A stretch of DNA of 64,000 bases. Source: Arthrobacter koreensis. Its GTDB lineage: Bacteria > Actinomycetota > Actinomycetes > Actinomycetales > Micrococcaceae. The stretch is from the NCBI RefSeq assembly GCF_009193255.1, contig NZ_WACG01000002.1, forward strand, positions 62,001 to 126,000, written 5' to 3'. Numbering within the stretch: position 1 is the stretch's first letter; the number at the start of each line of letters is the position of its first letter. The notes below the pieces were generated by a model that saw only the letters and a list, made by a program, of their open reading frames with translations, had not been told where the DNA came from and ran no database searches. The translations under genes and the position numbers were made by a program. Positions 29,330 through 38,779 of the stretch are shown here, in pieces.

Positions 29330-29431
29330 ACTATCGATCTTATCGCCAGCGTTACGTGCTCCTGCATGGGACGTTGGCTGAACATCCCCGGAGGCCCGCA
29401 CGGGATCCGGGGCCGAGACTGAGGAGGGCCA

Positions 29432-29596
29432 ATGGCAGAGTACTGGTTCAACGTACAGACCCATGAAGTCGAGGTGGGCCCGCAGTCGGACTGGACGAAG
29501 CTGCTGGGGCCGTACCAGACCCGCGAGGAGGCCGCTGCCGCGCTGCAGAAGGTGCAGGCGCGCAACGAGGCCTGGGACAAGCAGGACGACGACTAG
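29432..29596 (+). CDS. Small SPOR-like protein
   Basis: This 54-residue gene starts at an ATG preceded by GAGGAGGGCC. The translation begins [17 protein letters not shown] and continues with a [20 protein letters not shown] segment, which resembles a SPOR domain (the pattern of a tyrosine-bearing strand then a YxTREEA helix). Small proteins of this kind occur beside map in Arthrobacter relatives. It has no signal peptide, so a role in binding denuded peptidoglycan is doubtful. Function is unknown. Confidence 0.75.
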   Translation: MAEYWFNVQTHEVEVGPQSDWTKLLGPYQTREEAAAALQKVQARNEAWDKQDDD

Positions 29597-29604
29597 GGCC
29601 TGAA

Positions 29605-29632
29605 CGGACGGGCGGCTGCGGCCGCCCGTCCG
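29605..29632. terminator. Hairpin between the SPOR-like gene and panB
   Basis: CGGACGGGCGGC (29605-29616) and GCCGCCCGTCCG (29621-29632) form a perfect 12-base stem with a TGCG loop. It occupies the gap between two convergent genes and should serve both, though no T-run is present. Confidence 0.65.
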
Positions 29633-29638
29633 CAGCTG

Positions 29639-30493
29639 CTAGAAGCTGTGCTCCGGGCCCGGGAACGTGCCGCTGCGAACCTCGTCCGCATATTCACGGG
29701 CAGCGGTCGACAGTACCGAGCGAACGTCAGCAAAGGCCTTGACGAACCTGGGAGCCTTGCCCCCGCGCATCCCCGCCATGTCCTGCCACACGAGAACCTG
29801 ACCCGTGGTGGCGTTTCCGGCGCCGATGCCAATGGTCGGAACGCGCACGGCCGCGTCAACTGCTGCCGCGACATCGGCAGGAACCATTTCCATCAGCACG
29901 CAGAACGCGCCCGCGTCGGCCAGGGCCGTGGCATCGTCAATTACCGCCTGCGCCGCGTCGCCGCGTCCCTGCACTTTGTAGCCGCCCAGTGCGTGCTCGC
30001 TCTGCGGAGTGAAGCCGACGTGCGCCATCACCGGAATGCCGGCGGCCGTCATGGCGCGGACGTGGTCCGCGTAGTGCGCGCCGCCTTCCATCTTCACGGC
30101 CTGCACACCGGCTTCCTTCATCAGCCGCACCGAGGACTCGATGGCCTGGGCCGGGGACACCTCGTAGGAACCAAATGGCAGGTCGCAGACAATCAGTGCG
30201 CGCTTTGCACCGGCGGAAACCGATTTGGCGAAGACGATCATCTCGTCCAGCGTGATGGGCAGCGTTGTTTCGTGCCCCATCACGTTGTTGGCCGCAGAGT
30301 CACCGATCAGGAGGGTCTCAATGCCCGCCTCGTCGAAGATCTGCGCGGTGTACTGGTCATAGGCCGTGAGCATGGCGAACCTGCCGCCGGTGTCCTTGAG
30401 CTGCTGGAGGTAGGAGGTGCGTACCCGCCGCGGCGGCACCGGTGCCTTGCTTTGTTCGGTGCCGTACGGTTTGGGCTGTTCAGCGCTGGTCAT
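29639..30493 (-). CDS. panB: 3-methyl-2-oxobutanoate hydroxymethyltransferase
   Basis: PanB transfers a hydroxymethyl group to 2-oxoisovalerate, making ketopantoate for pantothenate and coenzyme A. The 284-residue protein has the family motifs LTAYDQYTAQIFDEAGIETLL, GDSAANNVMGHETTLPIT, DLPFGSY, KMEGGAHYAD and MAHVGFTPQ. Near the C-terminus, IGIGAGNATTGQVLVWQDM matches the conserved GIGAG region. It is divergent from glnA2, an arrangement also seen near Mycobacterium tuberculosis glnA2. The 250 bases between hold a TAGAGT hexamer (30605-30610) that may be part of the glnA2 promoter. Confidence 0.96.
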   Translation of the reverse strand: MTSAEQPKPYGTEQSKAPVPPRRVRTSYLQQLKDTGGRFAMLTAYDQYTAQIFDEAGIETLLIGDSAANNVMGHETTLPITLDEMIVFAKSVSAGAKRALIVCDLPFGSYEVSPAQAIESSVRLMKEAGVQAVKMEGGAHYADHVRAMTAAGIPVMAHVGFTPQSEHALGGYKVQGRGDAAQAVIDDATALADAGAFCVLMEMVPADVAAAVDAAVRVPTIGIGAGNATTGQVLVWQDMAGMRGGKAPRFVKAFADVRSVLSTAAREYADEVRSGTFPGPEHSF

Positions 30494-30743
30494 TCTTCGA
30501 GACTACTAAACGTTGGGCCGGCCGGGCCGGACCGGCTTTATGTCCTGCGCGTAATGTGCGGAAGGCACACCCGCTCCTGGGCCGTAAAAGGGCAGTTGGC
30601 TGGGTAGAGTAATTGCAGGCTGCGCGCACTGCCGAGCGAGCCTGCCCAGCAGCATGGCCCCAGCGGCCGGACGCTGCCGTCGGGAGCCCGCAGGACGCCC
30701 GATCCGGAACCGCCAAAGCGAAGTACAGCGAAAGAGGTTAAGC

Positions 30744-32084
30744 ATGAACCGCCAGCAGGAATTCGTTCTGCGTACGATCGAAGAACGCGACGTGCGGTTC
30801 GTGCGGCTGTGGTTCACGGATGTTGTGGGTTCGATGAAGTCAGTGGCCCTGGCACCGGCGGAAGTGGAAGGCGCGTTCGACGAGGGCCTTGGCTTTGACG
30901 GTTCCTCGATCGAGGGACTGGCCCGGATCTTCGAGTCGGACATGCTGGCCCAGCCGGACCCCTCCACGTTCCAGATCCTGCCGTGGCGCGGTGACGAGGA
31001 GCAGACCTCCCGGATGTTCTGCGACATCCTCACCCCGGATGGCCAGCCTTCGGCTGCGGATCCCCGCTACGTGCTCAAGCGGCAGCTGGCGAAGGCCGCG
31101 GACATGGGCTTCACCTGCTACACCCACCCGGAGATCGAGTTCTACCTGCTGAAGTCGGACCAGCCGGGTCCCGACGGCGAGCCGGTCCCGGTGGACCGCG
31201 CCGGCTACTTCGACCACGTTCCCGGCGGCGTGGCCCAGGACTTCCGCCGCACGGCGGTGTCAATGCTGGAAGCCGTGGGCATCTCCGTCGAGTTCAGCCA
31301 CCATGAGGCGGGCCCCGGCCAGAACGAAATCGACCTGCGCTACGCGGACGCCCTGCAGACCGCGGACAACATCATGACGTTCCGCACCGTGGTCAAGGAA
31401 GTCGCCCTGATGACTGACTGCTACGCAACCTTTATGCCGAAGCCTTTCTCCGACCACCCGGGCTCGGGCATGCACACGCACTTCTCCCTGTTCGAGGGCG
31501 ACACCAATGCGTTCTTCGAGGCCGGCGCCGAGTTCCAGCTCTCTGCCACGGCACGCCAGTTCATGGCCGGAATCCTGCGCCACGCGCCGGAGTTCACCGC
31601 CGTGACCAACCAGTTCGTGAACTCCTACAAGCGGCTCTGGGGCGGGGGAGAGGCACCCAGCTACCTGTCCTGGGGCCACAACAACCGCTCTGCCCTGCTG
31701 CGCGTGCCGCTGTACAAGCCGGGCAAGGGACAGTCTGCGCGGATCGAATACCGCGGCATCGATTCGGCGGCCAATCCCTACCTCTCCTACGCCGTCCTTC
31801 TGGGCGCCGGCCTGAAGGGCATCGAGGAAGGCTACGAGCTGCCGCCGGGAGCCGAGGATGACATCGAGTCGCTGAGCGCTGCTGAGCGGCGCGCCATGGG
31901 GCACGCACCGCTTCCCTCCAGCCTCCACGACGCCATCCGCGTCATGGAGGACTCGGAGCTGGTGGCGGAGATCCTGGGCGAACAGGTCTTCGAGAACTTC
32001 CTGCGCAACAAGCAGGCCGACTGGAATGAATACCGCCAGCAGGTCACCGCCTTCGAGCTGAAGAAGAACCTCAGCATTCTCTAA
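30744..32084 (+). CDS. glnA2: Glutamine synthetase type I, GlnA2-like
   Basis: This 446-residue GSI protein makes glutamine from glutamate, ammonia and ATP. It has the beta-grasp domain (MKSVALAPAE, GFDGSSIEG), the Glu-rich catalytic region (THPEIEFYLL, SHHEAGPGQNEIDLRY) and NPYLSYAVLLG. It is shorter than glnA1 (474 residues) and diverges from it, like mycobacterial GlnA2 next to glnE. A tyrosine (Tyr364, EEGYELPP) aligns with the adenylylation site, but the flanks differ from KDLYELP of GlnA1. The ATG at 30744 has AGAGG upstream; a longer reading from 30654 is not supported. glnE follows after 16 bases. Confidence 0.92.
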   Translation: MNRQQEFVLRTIEERDVRFVRLWFTDVVGSMKSVALAPAEVEGAFDEGLGFDGSSIEGLARIFESDMLAQPDPSTFQILPWRGDEEQTSRMFCDILTPDGQPSAADPRYVLKRQLAKAADMGFTCYTHPEIEFYLLKSDQPGPDGEPVPVDRAGYFDHVPGGVAQDFRRTAVSMLEAVGISVEFSHHEAGPGQNEIDLRYADALQTADNIMTFRTVVKEVALMTDCYATFMPKPFSDHPGSGMHTHFSLFEGDTNAFFEAGAEFQLSATARQFMAGILRHAPEFTAVTNQFVNSYKRLWGGGEAPSYLSWGHNNRSALLRVPLYKPGKGQSARIEYRGIDSAANPYLSYAVLLGAGLKGIEEGYELPPGAEDDIESLSAAERRAMGHAPLPSSLHDAIRVMEDSELVAEILGEQVFENFLRNKQADWNEYRQQVTAFELKKNLSIL

Positions 32085-32100
32085 CGGAAGCCGATTGCCG

Positions 32101-35100
32101 ATGAGCCTGACCAGACGCCTGATCGCCGCCGGATTCACCGACCTTGAGAAAAGCGAACGGTTCCTGGCCGCGCCGGAACTCGCCGGGATGGACCAGGAGC
32201 GGCTCTTCTCCGGGTTCGTCCGGTCAGCGAACCCTGACATGGCGCTGCAGTCCCTGGTTCGGCTGCTCGACCGGATTCCTTCCCTCGCCGAGCTGGTTGC
32301 CGGGGAGCAGGAAGAAGGCGAAGCGCTTTTCCGGGTGCTCGGGGCGTCCGAGGCGCTTGCCGAATTCGTCATGCGGCACCCGGAGAACGCGGAGCTCTTC
32401 CACACTGGACTGCGTGCCGAGCCGGGGCAGGTTCCCGCCCGCACGCTGCGTGCCTCGCTGCTGGAGTCGGTGCAGGCAGGCTCCGGTCCGAATCCCGTGG
32501 CCCGCCTGACCGGCCCGGAAGCGTACGTGCAGCTGCGCACCAGGTACCGGCGCCACCTTCTCGACCTGGCGATCCGGGATCTGGGCGCTGCATCGCCGGA
32601 AGACACCATGCCCGCCGTCGGGCGCGAACTGGCAGACCTGGCCGGGGCAGCCCTGGAGGCAGCGCTGGCGGTGTCCCGCGCCGAGCTGGCGGAGGGCGCG
32701 TTTGACGCGGCCGACGTCGCTGCGGTGCGCCTGGCCGTGATCGGCATGGGTAAGTGCGGTGCAAGCGAGCTCAACTACATTTCCGACGTCGACGTCATCT
32801 ACGTGATCGACGCACCGGACCTGGACGAGTCCCTCGCCGGACGGATCGGCACCGCGATGGCGGCGGGAATCTCGCGGGTCATCAACGCCTCGGCCCCGGA
32901 ACCGGGCCTGTGGGAGGTTGACGCCAACCTGCGGCCCGAGGGTAAGGACGGTCCGCTGGTCCGTACGCTGGACTCCCACCTGAACTACTACCGGCGGTGG
33001 GCGCAGACCTGGGAGTTCCAGGCCCTGCTCAAGGCCCGTGCCGTGGCCGGAGACGCGGCGCTGGGACGGCGCTACGAAGATGCCGTGGCCCCGCTGATCT
33101 GGTCCAGTTCGGAGCGTGACGGATTCGTTGAGTCCGTCCAGGCAATGCGGCGCCGCGTCACGGACCACATTCCGTCCCACGAGGAGAACCGGCAGATCAA
33201 GCTCGGCAAGGGCGGGCTGCGGGACGTCGAGTTCACCGTGCAGCTGCTGCAGCTGGTACACGGCAGGATCGACGAGACGCTGCGGGTCCGCACCACCACG
33301 GCCGCCATCGCAGCGCTGAGCGAGGGCGGCTACATCGGCCGCGGCGACGCGGCGGACCTCGACGCGGCATACCGCTACCTGCGGGTCCTGGAGCACCGGA
33401 TCCAGATGGTGCACATGCGCCGGACCCACCTTATGCCCGAATCCGAGCCGGCCCTGCGCGCCCTGTCGAAGTCTTCGGCAGGTGCGCTGGCGCTGGTCCG
33501 TCCCAGCGCCGAGCGGCTGCTGGAAACCTGGCAGCGGACCAAGCGGCTGGTACGGCGCCTGCACGAGGCGATCTTCTACCGACCTCTGCTGGCTACCGCA
33601 GCGAACCTTTCCGAGGCCGAGGTGCGGCTCAGCCCGGAGGCCGCCCAGGCCCGGCTCGCGGCCCTGGGCTACGCCGACCCGCGCGGCGCGATGAAGCACA
33701 TCGAGGCCCTGACCAACGGCATTAGCCGCCGGGCCGCCCTGCAGCGCCAGCTCCTCCCGGTGCTGCTGGGCTGGCTGGGCGACGGCGTGGATCCAGACGC
33801 CGGGCTGCTCGGCTTCCGCAGGCTCAGCGAATCCCTCGGCGACAGCCACTGGTTCCTGGGCATGATCCGTGACTCCTCGGCCGCGGGGGAGCGGCTCTGC
33901 CAGATCCTCACGTCCTCCCGGTTCATCAGTGAGCTGCTCGAGGTTTCGCCCGAATCCACTGCCTGGCTGGGAACGGACAAGGACCTTCAGCCGTCCAGCT
34001 TTGATTCGCTCTGGCAGGAAATGCGCGCCAAGATGTCCCGGCATCCGCGTCCCGCCGAAGCTGTCCGGCTGATCCGGCTGATCCGCCGCCGGGAGATGCT
34101 GCGTATCGCCCTGGCGGACAGCGCTGGCCTGCTGAGCCAGGAGGAAGTGGGCCGGGCCCTGTCAGACAATGACCGTGCCGCAGTCCTCGGCACGCTGCAT
34201 GTGGCTGAGAACGAGGTCTACGCCGGGGAGGAACAGCTCACCGACGTACTTGTGGTGGCCATGGGACGGCAGGGCGGACGCGAAATCGGCTACGGATCCG
34301 ACGCCGACGTGCTCTACGTGCACCGGCCGCTGCCCGGAGCCGACGCGCAGGCGGCCCAGGGACAGGCAGAGAAGATCGTCCAGCTGGTTTCCTCGCTGCT
34401 GCAGCAGCCGTGCCGTCCGGCCGTCCAGGCTGAACGGGTGCTGGAGCTCGACGCCGCCCTGCGGCCGGAAGGCCGGCAGGGGCCGCTGGTGCGCAGCCTC
34501 GATTCCTACGCCGGGTACTACGAGCGGTGGTCGCTGGCCTGGGAAGCGCAGGCATTGCTGCGGGCCCGGCCGATGGCCGGAGACGACCGGCTGGGAGAAG
34601 ACTTCCTGTCCCTGGTCGATCCGATCCGCTATCCGGAGAACTTCGCCGAGTCCGACGTCCGGGAGATCCGCCGAATCAAGGCCCGGGTTGAATCCGAAAG
34701 GCTGCCGCGCGGAGCGGATCCGTCCCGGCAGCTCAAGCTGGGGCGCGGCGGGCTCAGCGACGTCGAGTGGCTCGTCCAGCTCCTGCAGCTCCAGCATGCG
34801 CACGCATACCCGGCCCTGCGCACCACGGCCACCCTTCCTGCGCTGGATGCCCTGGCCGGGGCCGGCTTCCTTCCGGAGCAGGATACGGCCGTCCTGCGGG
34901 AGAGCTGGCTGCTGGCCAGCCGGATCCGTTGTGCAAATGTGATTCGGGGCGGCAGGAACCCGGATGTGCTGCCATCTTCGCGCCGGGAATTGGAGGCCGT
35001 TGCCCGCTGGTGCGGCTACGACGCTGGTCAGGGCGCTGTTTTGGAGGAAGACTACCTCCGGATCACCCGCCGGGCACGCGGCGTTTTTGAACGCTGGTTC

Positions 35101-35121
35101 TACGGCTACGGGGTGGGTTGA
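32101..35121 (+). CDS. glnE: Bifunctional glutamine synthetase adenylyltransferase/deadenylase GlnE
   Basis: GlnE switches glutamine synthetase off and on by attaching or removing AMP at a tyrosine. The 1006-residue protein contains two nucleotidyltransferase domains: the N-terminal deadenylylase with GMGKCGASELNYISDVD (about residues 215-231), and the C-terminal adenylylase with AMGRQGGREIGYGSDADVLYV (about 720-740). Each is followed by a helical module with KLGKGGLRDVEFTVQLLQL or KLGRGGLSDVEWLVQLLQL. An in-frame TTG lies two codons upstream; the ATG is preferred. Likely target: GlnA1 (Tyr402). Confidence 0.96.
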   Translation: MSLTRRLIAAGFTDLEKSERFLAAPELAGMDQERLFSGFVRSANPDMALQSLVRLLDRIPSLAELVAGEQEEGEALFRVLGASEALAEFVMRHPENAELFHTGLRAEPGQVPARTLRASLLESVQAGSGPNPVARLTGPEAYVQLRTRYRRHLLDLAIRDLGAASPEDTMPAVGRELADLAGAALEAALAVSRAELAEGAFDAADVAAVRLAVIGMGKCGASELNYISDVDVIYVIDAPDLDESLAGRIGTAMAAGISRVINASAPEPGLWEVDANLRPEGKDGPLVRTLDSHLNYYRRWAQTWEFQALLKARAVAGDAALGRRYEDAVAPLIWSSSERDGFVESVQAMRRRVTDHIPSHEENRQIKLGKGGLRDVEFTVQLLQLVHGRIDETLRVRTTTAAIAALSEGGYIGRGDAADLDAAYRYLRVLEHRIQMVHMRRTHLMPESEPALRALSKSSAGALALVRPSAERLLETWQRTKRLVRRLHEAIFYRPLLATAANLSEAEVRLSPEAAQARLAALGYADPRGAMKHIEALTNGISRRAALQRQLLPVLLGWLGDGVDPDAGLLGFRRLSESLGDSHWFLGMIRDSSAAGERLCQILTSSRFISELLEVSPESTAWLGTDKDLQPSSFDSLWQEMRAKMSRHPRPAEAVRLIRLIRRREMLRIALADSAGLLSQEEVGRALSDNDRAAVLGTLHVAENEVYAGEEQLTDVLVVAMGRQGGREIGYGSDADVLYVHRPLPGADAQAAQGQAEKIVQLVSSLLQQPCRPAVQAERVLELDAALRPEGRQGPLVRSLDSYAGYYERWSLAWEAQALLRARPMAGDDRLGEDFLSLVDPIRYPENFAESDVREIRRIKARVESERLPRGADPSRQLKLGRGGLSDVEWLVQLLQLQHAHAYPALRTTATLPALDALAGAGFLPEQDTAVLRESWLLASRIRCANVIRGGRNPDVLPSSRRELEAVARWCGYDAGQGAVLEEDYLRITRRARGVFERWFYGYGVG

Positions 35122-35228
35122 GGCCCGTTTGGAGGCCCTTCGGTAATTTCAGTGCCCGCTTTCCTAGTAGGCTTTTTGATGGCGTTTGCTGCGCATCGCC
35201 GCGAACCATTAGCTAGGAGATGTTTACT

Positions 35229-36704
35229 TTGCACAGTGGCAAACGGGTGCCTAAGGGCCCCGCCTCACTCGCGGTTCCCCTCACCTCCCTGCTGGCAGCG
35301 GTTGCGCTGCTGCTGGGAATTCCCGCATCCGGGGCCTTCGCGGCCACCTCCCCGGACGCCGGTGGGGCGGCCGGCAAGACCTACACGATCGGTACTGACA
35401 CTACCTTCGCGCCTTTCGAATTCCGGGAGAACGGCGAACTGGTCGGTATCGACATCGACCTGATGAACGCAATTGCCGAAGACCAGGGCTTCTCGGTTGA
35501 GATCCGCTCCCTCGGCTTCGATGCTGCGCTTCAGGCGCTGCAGTCCAACCAGGTGGACGGCGTGATTGCCGGCATGTCCATCACCGAAGAACGCCAGAAG
35601 GTCTTCGACTTCTCCGACCCGTACTTTGAGTCCGGTATCCAGATGGCCGTCGCGGAGAACAACAACGACGTCTCCGGCTACGAAGACCTTGAGGGTAAGC
35701 GGGTAGCCGTCAAGACGGGCACCGAAGGCCAGGCCTTCGCGGACTCCATCAAGGACCAGTACGGCTTCGAGGTCGTCGCCTTCGCCCAGTCGGCGCAGAT
35801 GTACGACGACGTCAAGGCCGGCTCCTCCGTAGCCGTCTTCGACGATTACCCGGTCCTTGCGTACGGCATCAAGTCCGGCAACGGCCTGAAGACCGTCACC
35901 GAAAAGGAAGTTGGTTCCTCCTACGGTTTCGCCGTGAACGCGGACACCAACCCCGAACTGCTCGAGGCGTTCAACGCCGGCCTTGCAGACCTGCGGGAAT
36001 CGGGCGAATACGACGAGATCCTTGACCGTTACCTGGACGCTGGTGCGGCTGATTCAAGCTTCTGGTCCCTGGTTACCGACAACGCGCCCGCCTTCGCCAA
36101 GGGCCTCGGCCTGACGCTGCTGGCGACCGCGCTGTCCCTGTTCTTCGCGCTGATCCTGGGCGTGATCTTCGGATTCTTCAAGGTCAGCTCCAAGGTGGTG
36201 CTGCGCGGCATCGCCACCACCTACGTATCGATCTTCCGCGGCACCCCGGTGCTGGTGCAGGCGTTCTTCTTCTACTTCGGCCTGCCGCAGATCATCGGCC
36301 AGCCGGTTGACGTGCTGACTGCCGGTGTCCTGACGCTGAGCCTCAACGCCGGTGCCTACATGACCGAGATTGTCCGCGGCGGCATCCAGTCCGTGGACCC
36401 CGGCCAGATGGAAGCAGCCCGGAGCCTTGGCCTTGGCTACGGCAAGACGATGCAGAAGATCGTTATTCCGCAGGCCGTGAAGATCATGACGCCGTCCTTC
36501 ATCAACCAATTCGTCATTACGCTGAAGGACACGTCGCTGCTTGCCGTCATCGGCTTCGCGGAACTGACGTACCAGGCACAGCAGGTCTACGCGGTGAACT
36601 TCCGTACCGCAGAGGTACTGATCATCGTCGCCGCCCTGTACTTCATCGTCATCACGCTGCTTACCAAGCTGGCGGACGTCCTGGATAAGAGGTTCAACAA
36701 GTGA
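35229..36704 (+). CDS. Fused substrate-binding protein and permease of a polar amino acid ABC transporter
   Basis: One 491-residue chain joins two transporter parts. After a signal peptide (about residues 1-40, ending ASGAFA) comes a family 3 solute-binding domain (about 50-275), beginning [14 protein letters not shown] with [16 protein letters not shown]. Then a HisM/GlnP-type permease (about 283-490) follows, with the EAA loop [22 protein letters not shown]. Such fusions are known for glutamine/glutamate importers. The TTG at 35229 is preferred: AGGAG (35215-35219) is nine bases from it but abuts the in-frame ATG at 35220. The ATPase gene overlaps by four bases. Confidence 0.92.
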   Translation: MHSGKRVPKGPASLAVPLTSLLAAVALLLGIPASGAFAATSPDAGGAAGKTYTIGTDTTFAPFEFRENGELVGIDIDLMNAIAEDQGFSVEIRSLGFDAALQALQSNQVDGVIAGMSITEERQKVFDFSDPYFESGIQMAVAENNNDVSGYEDLEGKRVAVKTGTEGQAFADSIKDQYGFEVVAFAQSAQMYDDVKAGSSVAVFDDYPVLAYGIKSGNGLKTVTEKEVGSSYGFAVNADTNPELLEAFNAGLADLRESGEYDEILDRYLDAGAADSSFWSLVTDNAPAFAKGLGLTLLATALSLFFALILGVIFGFFKVSSKVVLRGIATTYVSIFRGTPVLVQAFFFYFGLPQIIGQPVDVLTAGVLTLSLNAGAYMTEIVRGGIQSVDPGQMEAARSLGLGYGKTMQKIVIPQAVKIMTPSFINQFVITLKDTSLLAVIGFAELTYQAQQVYAVNFRTAEVLIIVAALYFIVITLLTKLADVLDKRFNK

Positions 36705-37429
36705 GCAAGATCCAAACCATCGGCCTGCGCAAGTCCTACGGTCCGGTCGAGGTCCTGAAGGGCCTTGACGTTGCCGTAGCCGAGGGCGAAGTGGTCTGCG
36801 TGATTGGCCCGTCCGGTTCCGGCAAGTCAACCTTCCTCCGCTGCCTGAACAAGCTCGAGGACATTACCGGCGGCAAAGTCGTCGTAGACGGCTTCGACCT
36901 TACCGATCCGAAGGTTGACCTGAACAAGGTCCGCCAGCACATCGGCATGGTCTTCCAGCACTTCAACCTCTTCCCGCACATGTCCGTGCTGGAGAACATC
37001 ATGCTGGCACCCGTGGAACTGAAGAAGGGTTCCAAGGCAGAGGTGCGTAAGAACGCCCTGGCCTTGCTGGAACGGGTGGGACTTGCCGACAAGGCTGATG
37101 CCCGCCCCGCGCAGCTCTCGGGCGGCCAGAAGCAGCGTGTGGCTATTGCCCGTGCCCTGGCCATGAAGCCGGACGTCATGCTCTTTGACGAGGCAACCTC
37201 CGCCCTTGACCCGGAAATGGTCGGCGAGGTTCTCCAGGTCATCCGTGACCTGGCCAAGGAAGGCATGACGATGGTTGTCGTCACCCATGAGATGGGCTTC
37301 GCCCGTGAAGTAGCGGACCGTGTGGTCTTCATGGCCGACGGCCACATCGTGGAGGAAAACGCCCCCGAGGCACTGTTCGGCAATCCGCAGTCCCCGCGGC
37401 TGCAGGACTTCCTGGCGAAGGTCCTCTAG
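36701..37429 (+). CDS. Polar amino acid ABC transporter ATP-binding protein
   Basis: This 242-residue ATPase powers the transporter encoded just upstream. It has Walker [13 protein letters not shown], the Q-loop region [11 protein letters not shown], the signature [15 protein letters not shown], Walker [15 protein letters not shown] and the switch histidine in VVTHEMGFA. It resembles GlnQ/HisP/ArtP, so the substrate is probably glutamine, glutamate or another polar amino acid. The GTG start overlaps the permease stop (GTGA). Its position between two glutamine synthetase genes supports glutamine or glutamate, but that is inference. Confidence 0.94.
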   Translation: MSKIQTIGLRKSYGPVEVLKGLDVAVAEGEVVCVIGPSGSGKSTFLRCLNKLEDITGGKVVVDGFDLTDPKVDLNKVRQHIGMVFQHFNLFPHMSVLENIMLAPVELKKGSKAEVRKNALALLERVGLADKADARPAQLSGGQKQRVAIARALAMKPDVMLFDEATSALDPEMVGEVLQVIRDLAKEGMTMVVVTHEMGFAREVADRVVFMADGHIVEENAPEALFGNPQSPRLQDFLAKVL

Positions 37430-37443
37430 AACCCCAGTCCATG

Positions 37444-37496
37444 ACGACGGCGGTGCGGTGCGTGGTCTCAACGGCCAGGCGCGGCGCCGCCGTCGT
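37444..37496. terminator. Stem-loop between the ABC ATPase and the serine hydrolase
   Basis: ACGACGGCGGTGC (37444-37456) pairs with GCGCCGCCGTCGT (37484-37496) over 13 bases with one G-U pair, across a 27-base loop. It sits in the gap between convergent genes and has no T-run. A terminator function is plausible. Confidence 0.45.
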
Positions 37497-37513
37497 GCGT
37501 TGGGCGCCCGTGG

Positions 37514-38650
37514 CTAGCCGCTGGAACGGAGGGCACCGCGCACCCGGCCCAGGGGTTCCCAGAACCAGTCAAAGCTGTCCTGCGGGCCGGACATAAGGCG
37601 CTGGGTAAAAACCACACCAATGTCTCCGTTCGGATAGACGGCGGCGCTGGTCCCGGAACCTCCCGCCCAGCCCCACATTCCGGGCTCGGACCAGGCGGCA
37701 CCGGGTTCGGTCTGCACGGCCGTCATGTAGCCCCAGCCCTGCCCGGGCCCGGCCATCTCGGTGAGCCCGGCGCGCTGGCTCCCGGTTAGATGATCGGCGG
37801 CCATCGAGGCTGCGGTGCCAGCCGGGAGCAGCACGTCGTCGGTCAGCGCGGACAGGAAGGCGACATAGTCCGGAACGGTGGAGACCATGCCGCCGCCGAG
37901 GGATTCGAACTGAGGCGGGGCGCTGAAGGCGTCCCGGTAGGCCCCGGCCTCCACGAGTGCCCCGTCCTCCTCCTGATAGACGGCAGGGAAATTTTCTTCA
38001 CCGGTGGGGAAACCGGTGCCGTCCAGGCCGAACGGGCCGGTAATCCGCTCCGCCAGCAGCTGCGAAAGGGGTTTGCCGGCGATCTTGGCAAGCAGCACCG
38101 AAAGCAGGTCCGCGCCCGAGTGGTACATCCAGCGCTGGCCCGGCTGGGCGGCAAGCGGAAGCTCCGCCAGACGGGCCAGGTAGGTGTCAGGGTCCATATC
38201 CGGGGGATTGGGGCCCCAGAGCAGTTCACGGGTGGCCCTGGAGTAGGGTGTGTCGCCGAAATCGATGCCGAAGCCGGCGGTGAGGGTCAGCAGGTGCCGC
38301 AGCGTTACCGGCCCGCGTACCGGAACGGTGACGGAGAGCGGGGCATCCGGCGACGCCAGCACCCGCAGGTCTCCCAATCCGGGCAGCCAGCGCGAGATGT
38401 CATCGTCCAGGGTCAGCCTGCCCTCCGCCACCTGGTCCAGTGCCAGCGCACCGCCGACCAGCTTGCTCAGTGAGGCGATGCGGAACGGCGTGCCGGGCAG
38501 GACCGGTTCGGTCCCCTGCACGTCCAGTGTTCCGAACGCCCTGACTTCGGTCTCGCCGCCGATGCGTACCCCCGCAGCGAGTCCCGGGCACCACCCCGAT
38601 TCAACCTGGGAGGCGAGGCTGTCCCACAGTGGCTGCAATGATCCGGGCAT
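37514..38650 (-). CDS. Beta-lactamase family serine hydrolase
   Basis: This 378-residue protein belongs to the class C beta-lactamase/esterase superfamily (EstB, D-aminopeptidase, LACTB-like). The nucleophile motif SLSK lies in FRIASLSKLVGGALALDQ, and YHSGADLLS takes the place of the YxN motif. No signal peptide is seen, so it is probably a cytoplasmic esterase or amidase rather than a secreted lactamase; the substrate is unknown. The ATG at 38650 is chosen over a TTG at 38707, which lies inside the glnA1 terminator. Confidence 0.85.
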   Translation of the reverse strand: MPGSLQPLWDSLASQVESGWCPGLAAGVRIGGETEVRAFGTLDVQGTEPVLPGTPFRIASLSKLVGGALALDQVAEGRLTLDDDISRWLPGLGDLRVLASPDAPLSVTVPVRGPVTLRHLLTLTAGFGIDFGDTPYSRATRELLWGPNPPDMDPDTYLARLAELPLAAQPGQRWMYHSGADLLSVLLAKIAGKPLSQLLAERITGPFGLDGTGFPTGEENFPAVYQEEDGALVEAGAYRDAFSAPPQFESLGGGMVSTVPDYVAFLSALTDDVLLPAGTAASMAADHLTGSQRAGLTEMAGPGQGWGYMTAVQTEPGAAWSEPGMWGWAGGSGTSAAVYPNGDIGVVFTQRLMSGPQDSFDWFWEPLGRVRGALRSSG

Positions 38651-38705
38651 GGGTCCACCGTCCACCTGAACTCCCGCAGGGTCAATGCCCGCCGGCGACG
38701 GAAAC

Positions 38706-38749
38706 AAAAAAGGCCCGCACCGCTGCCGGAGCAGCTGTGCGGGCCTTTT
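38706..38749 (-). terminator. Intrinsic terminator of glnA1
   Basis: GGCCCGCAC (38712-38720) pairs with GTGCGGGCC (38737-38745). On the minus strand the stem is followed by CTTTTTT, the reverse of AAAAAAG. It lies about 30 bases past the glnA1 stop codon. Confidence 0.85.
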
Positions 38750-38779
38750 CGGCTGCGGCTGGGTTAGCCGCAGGAGATG

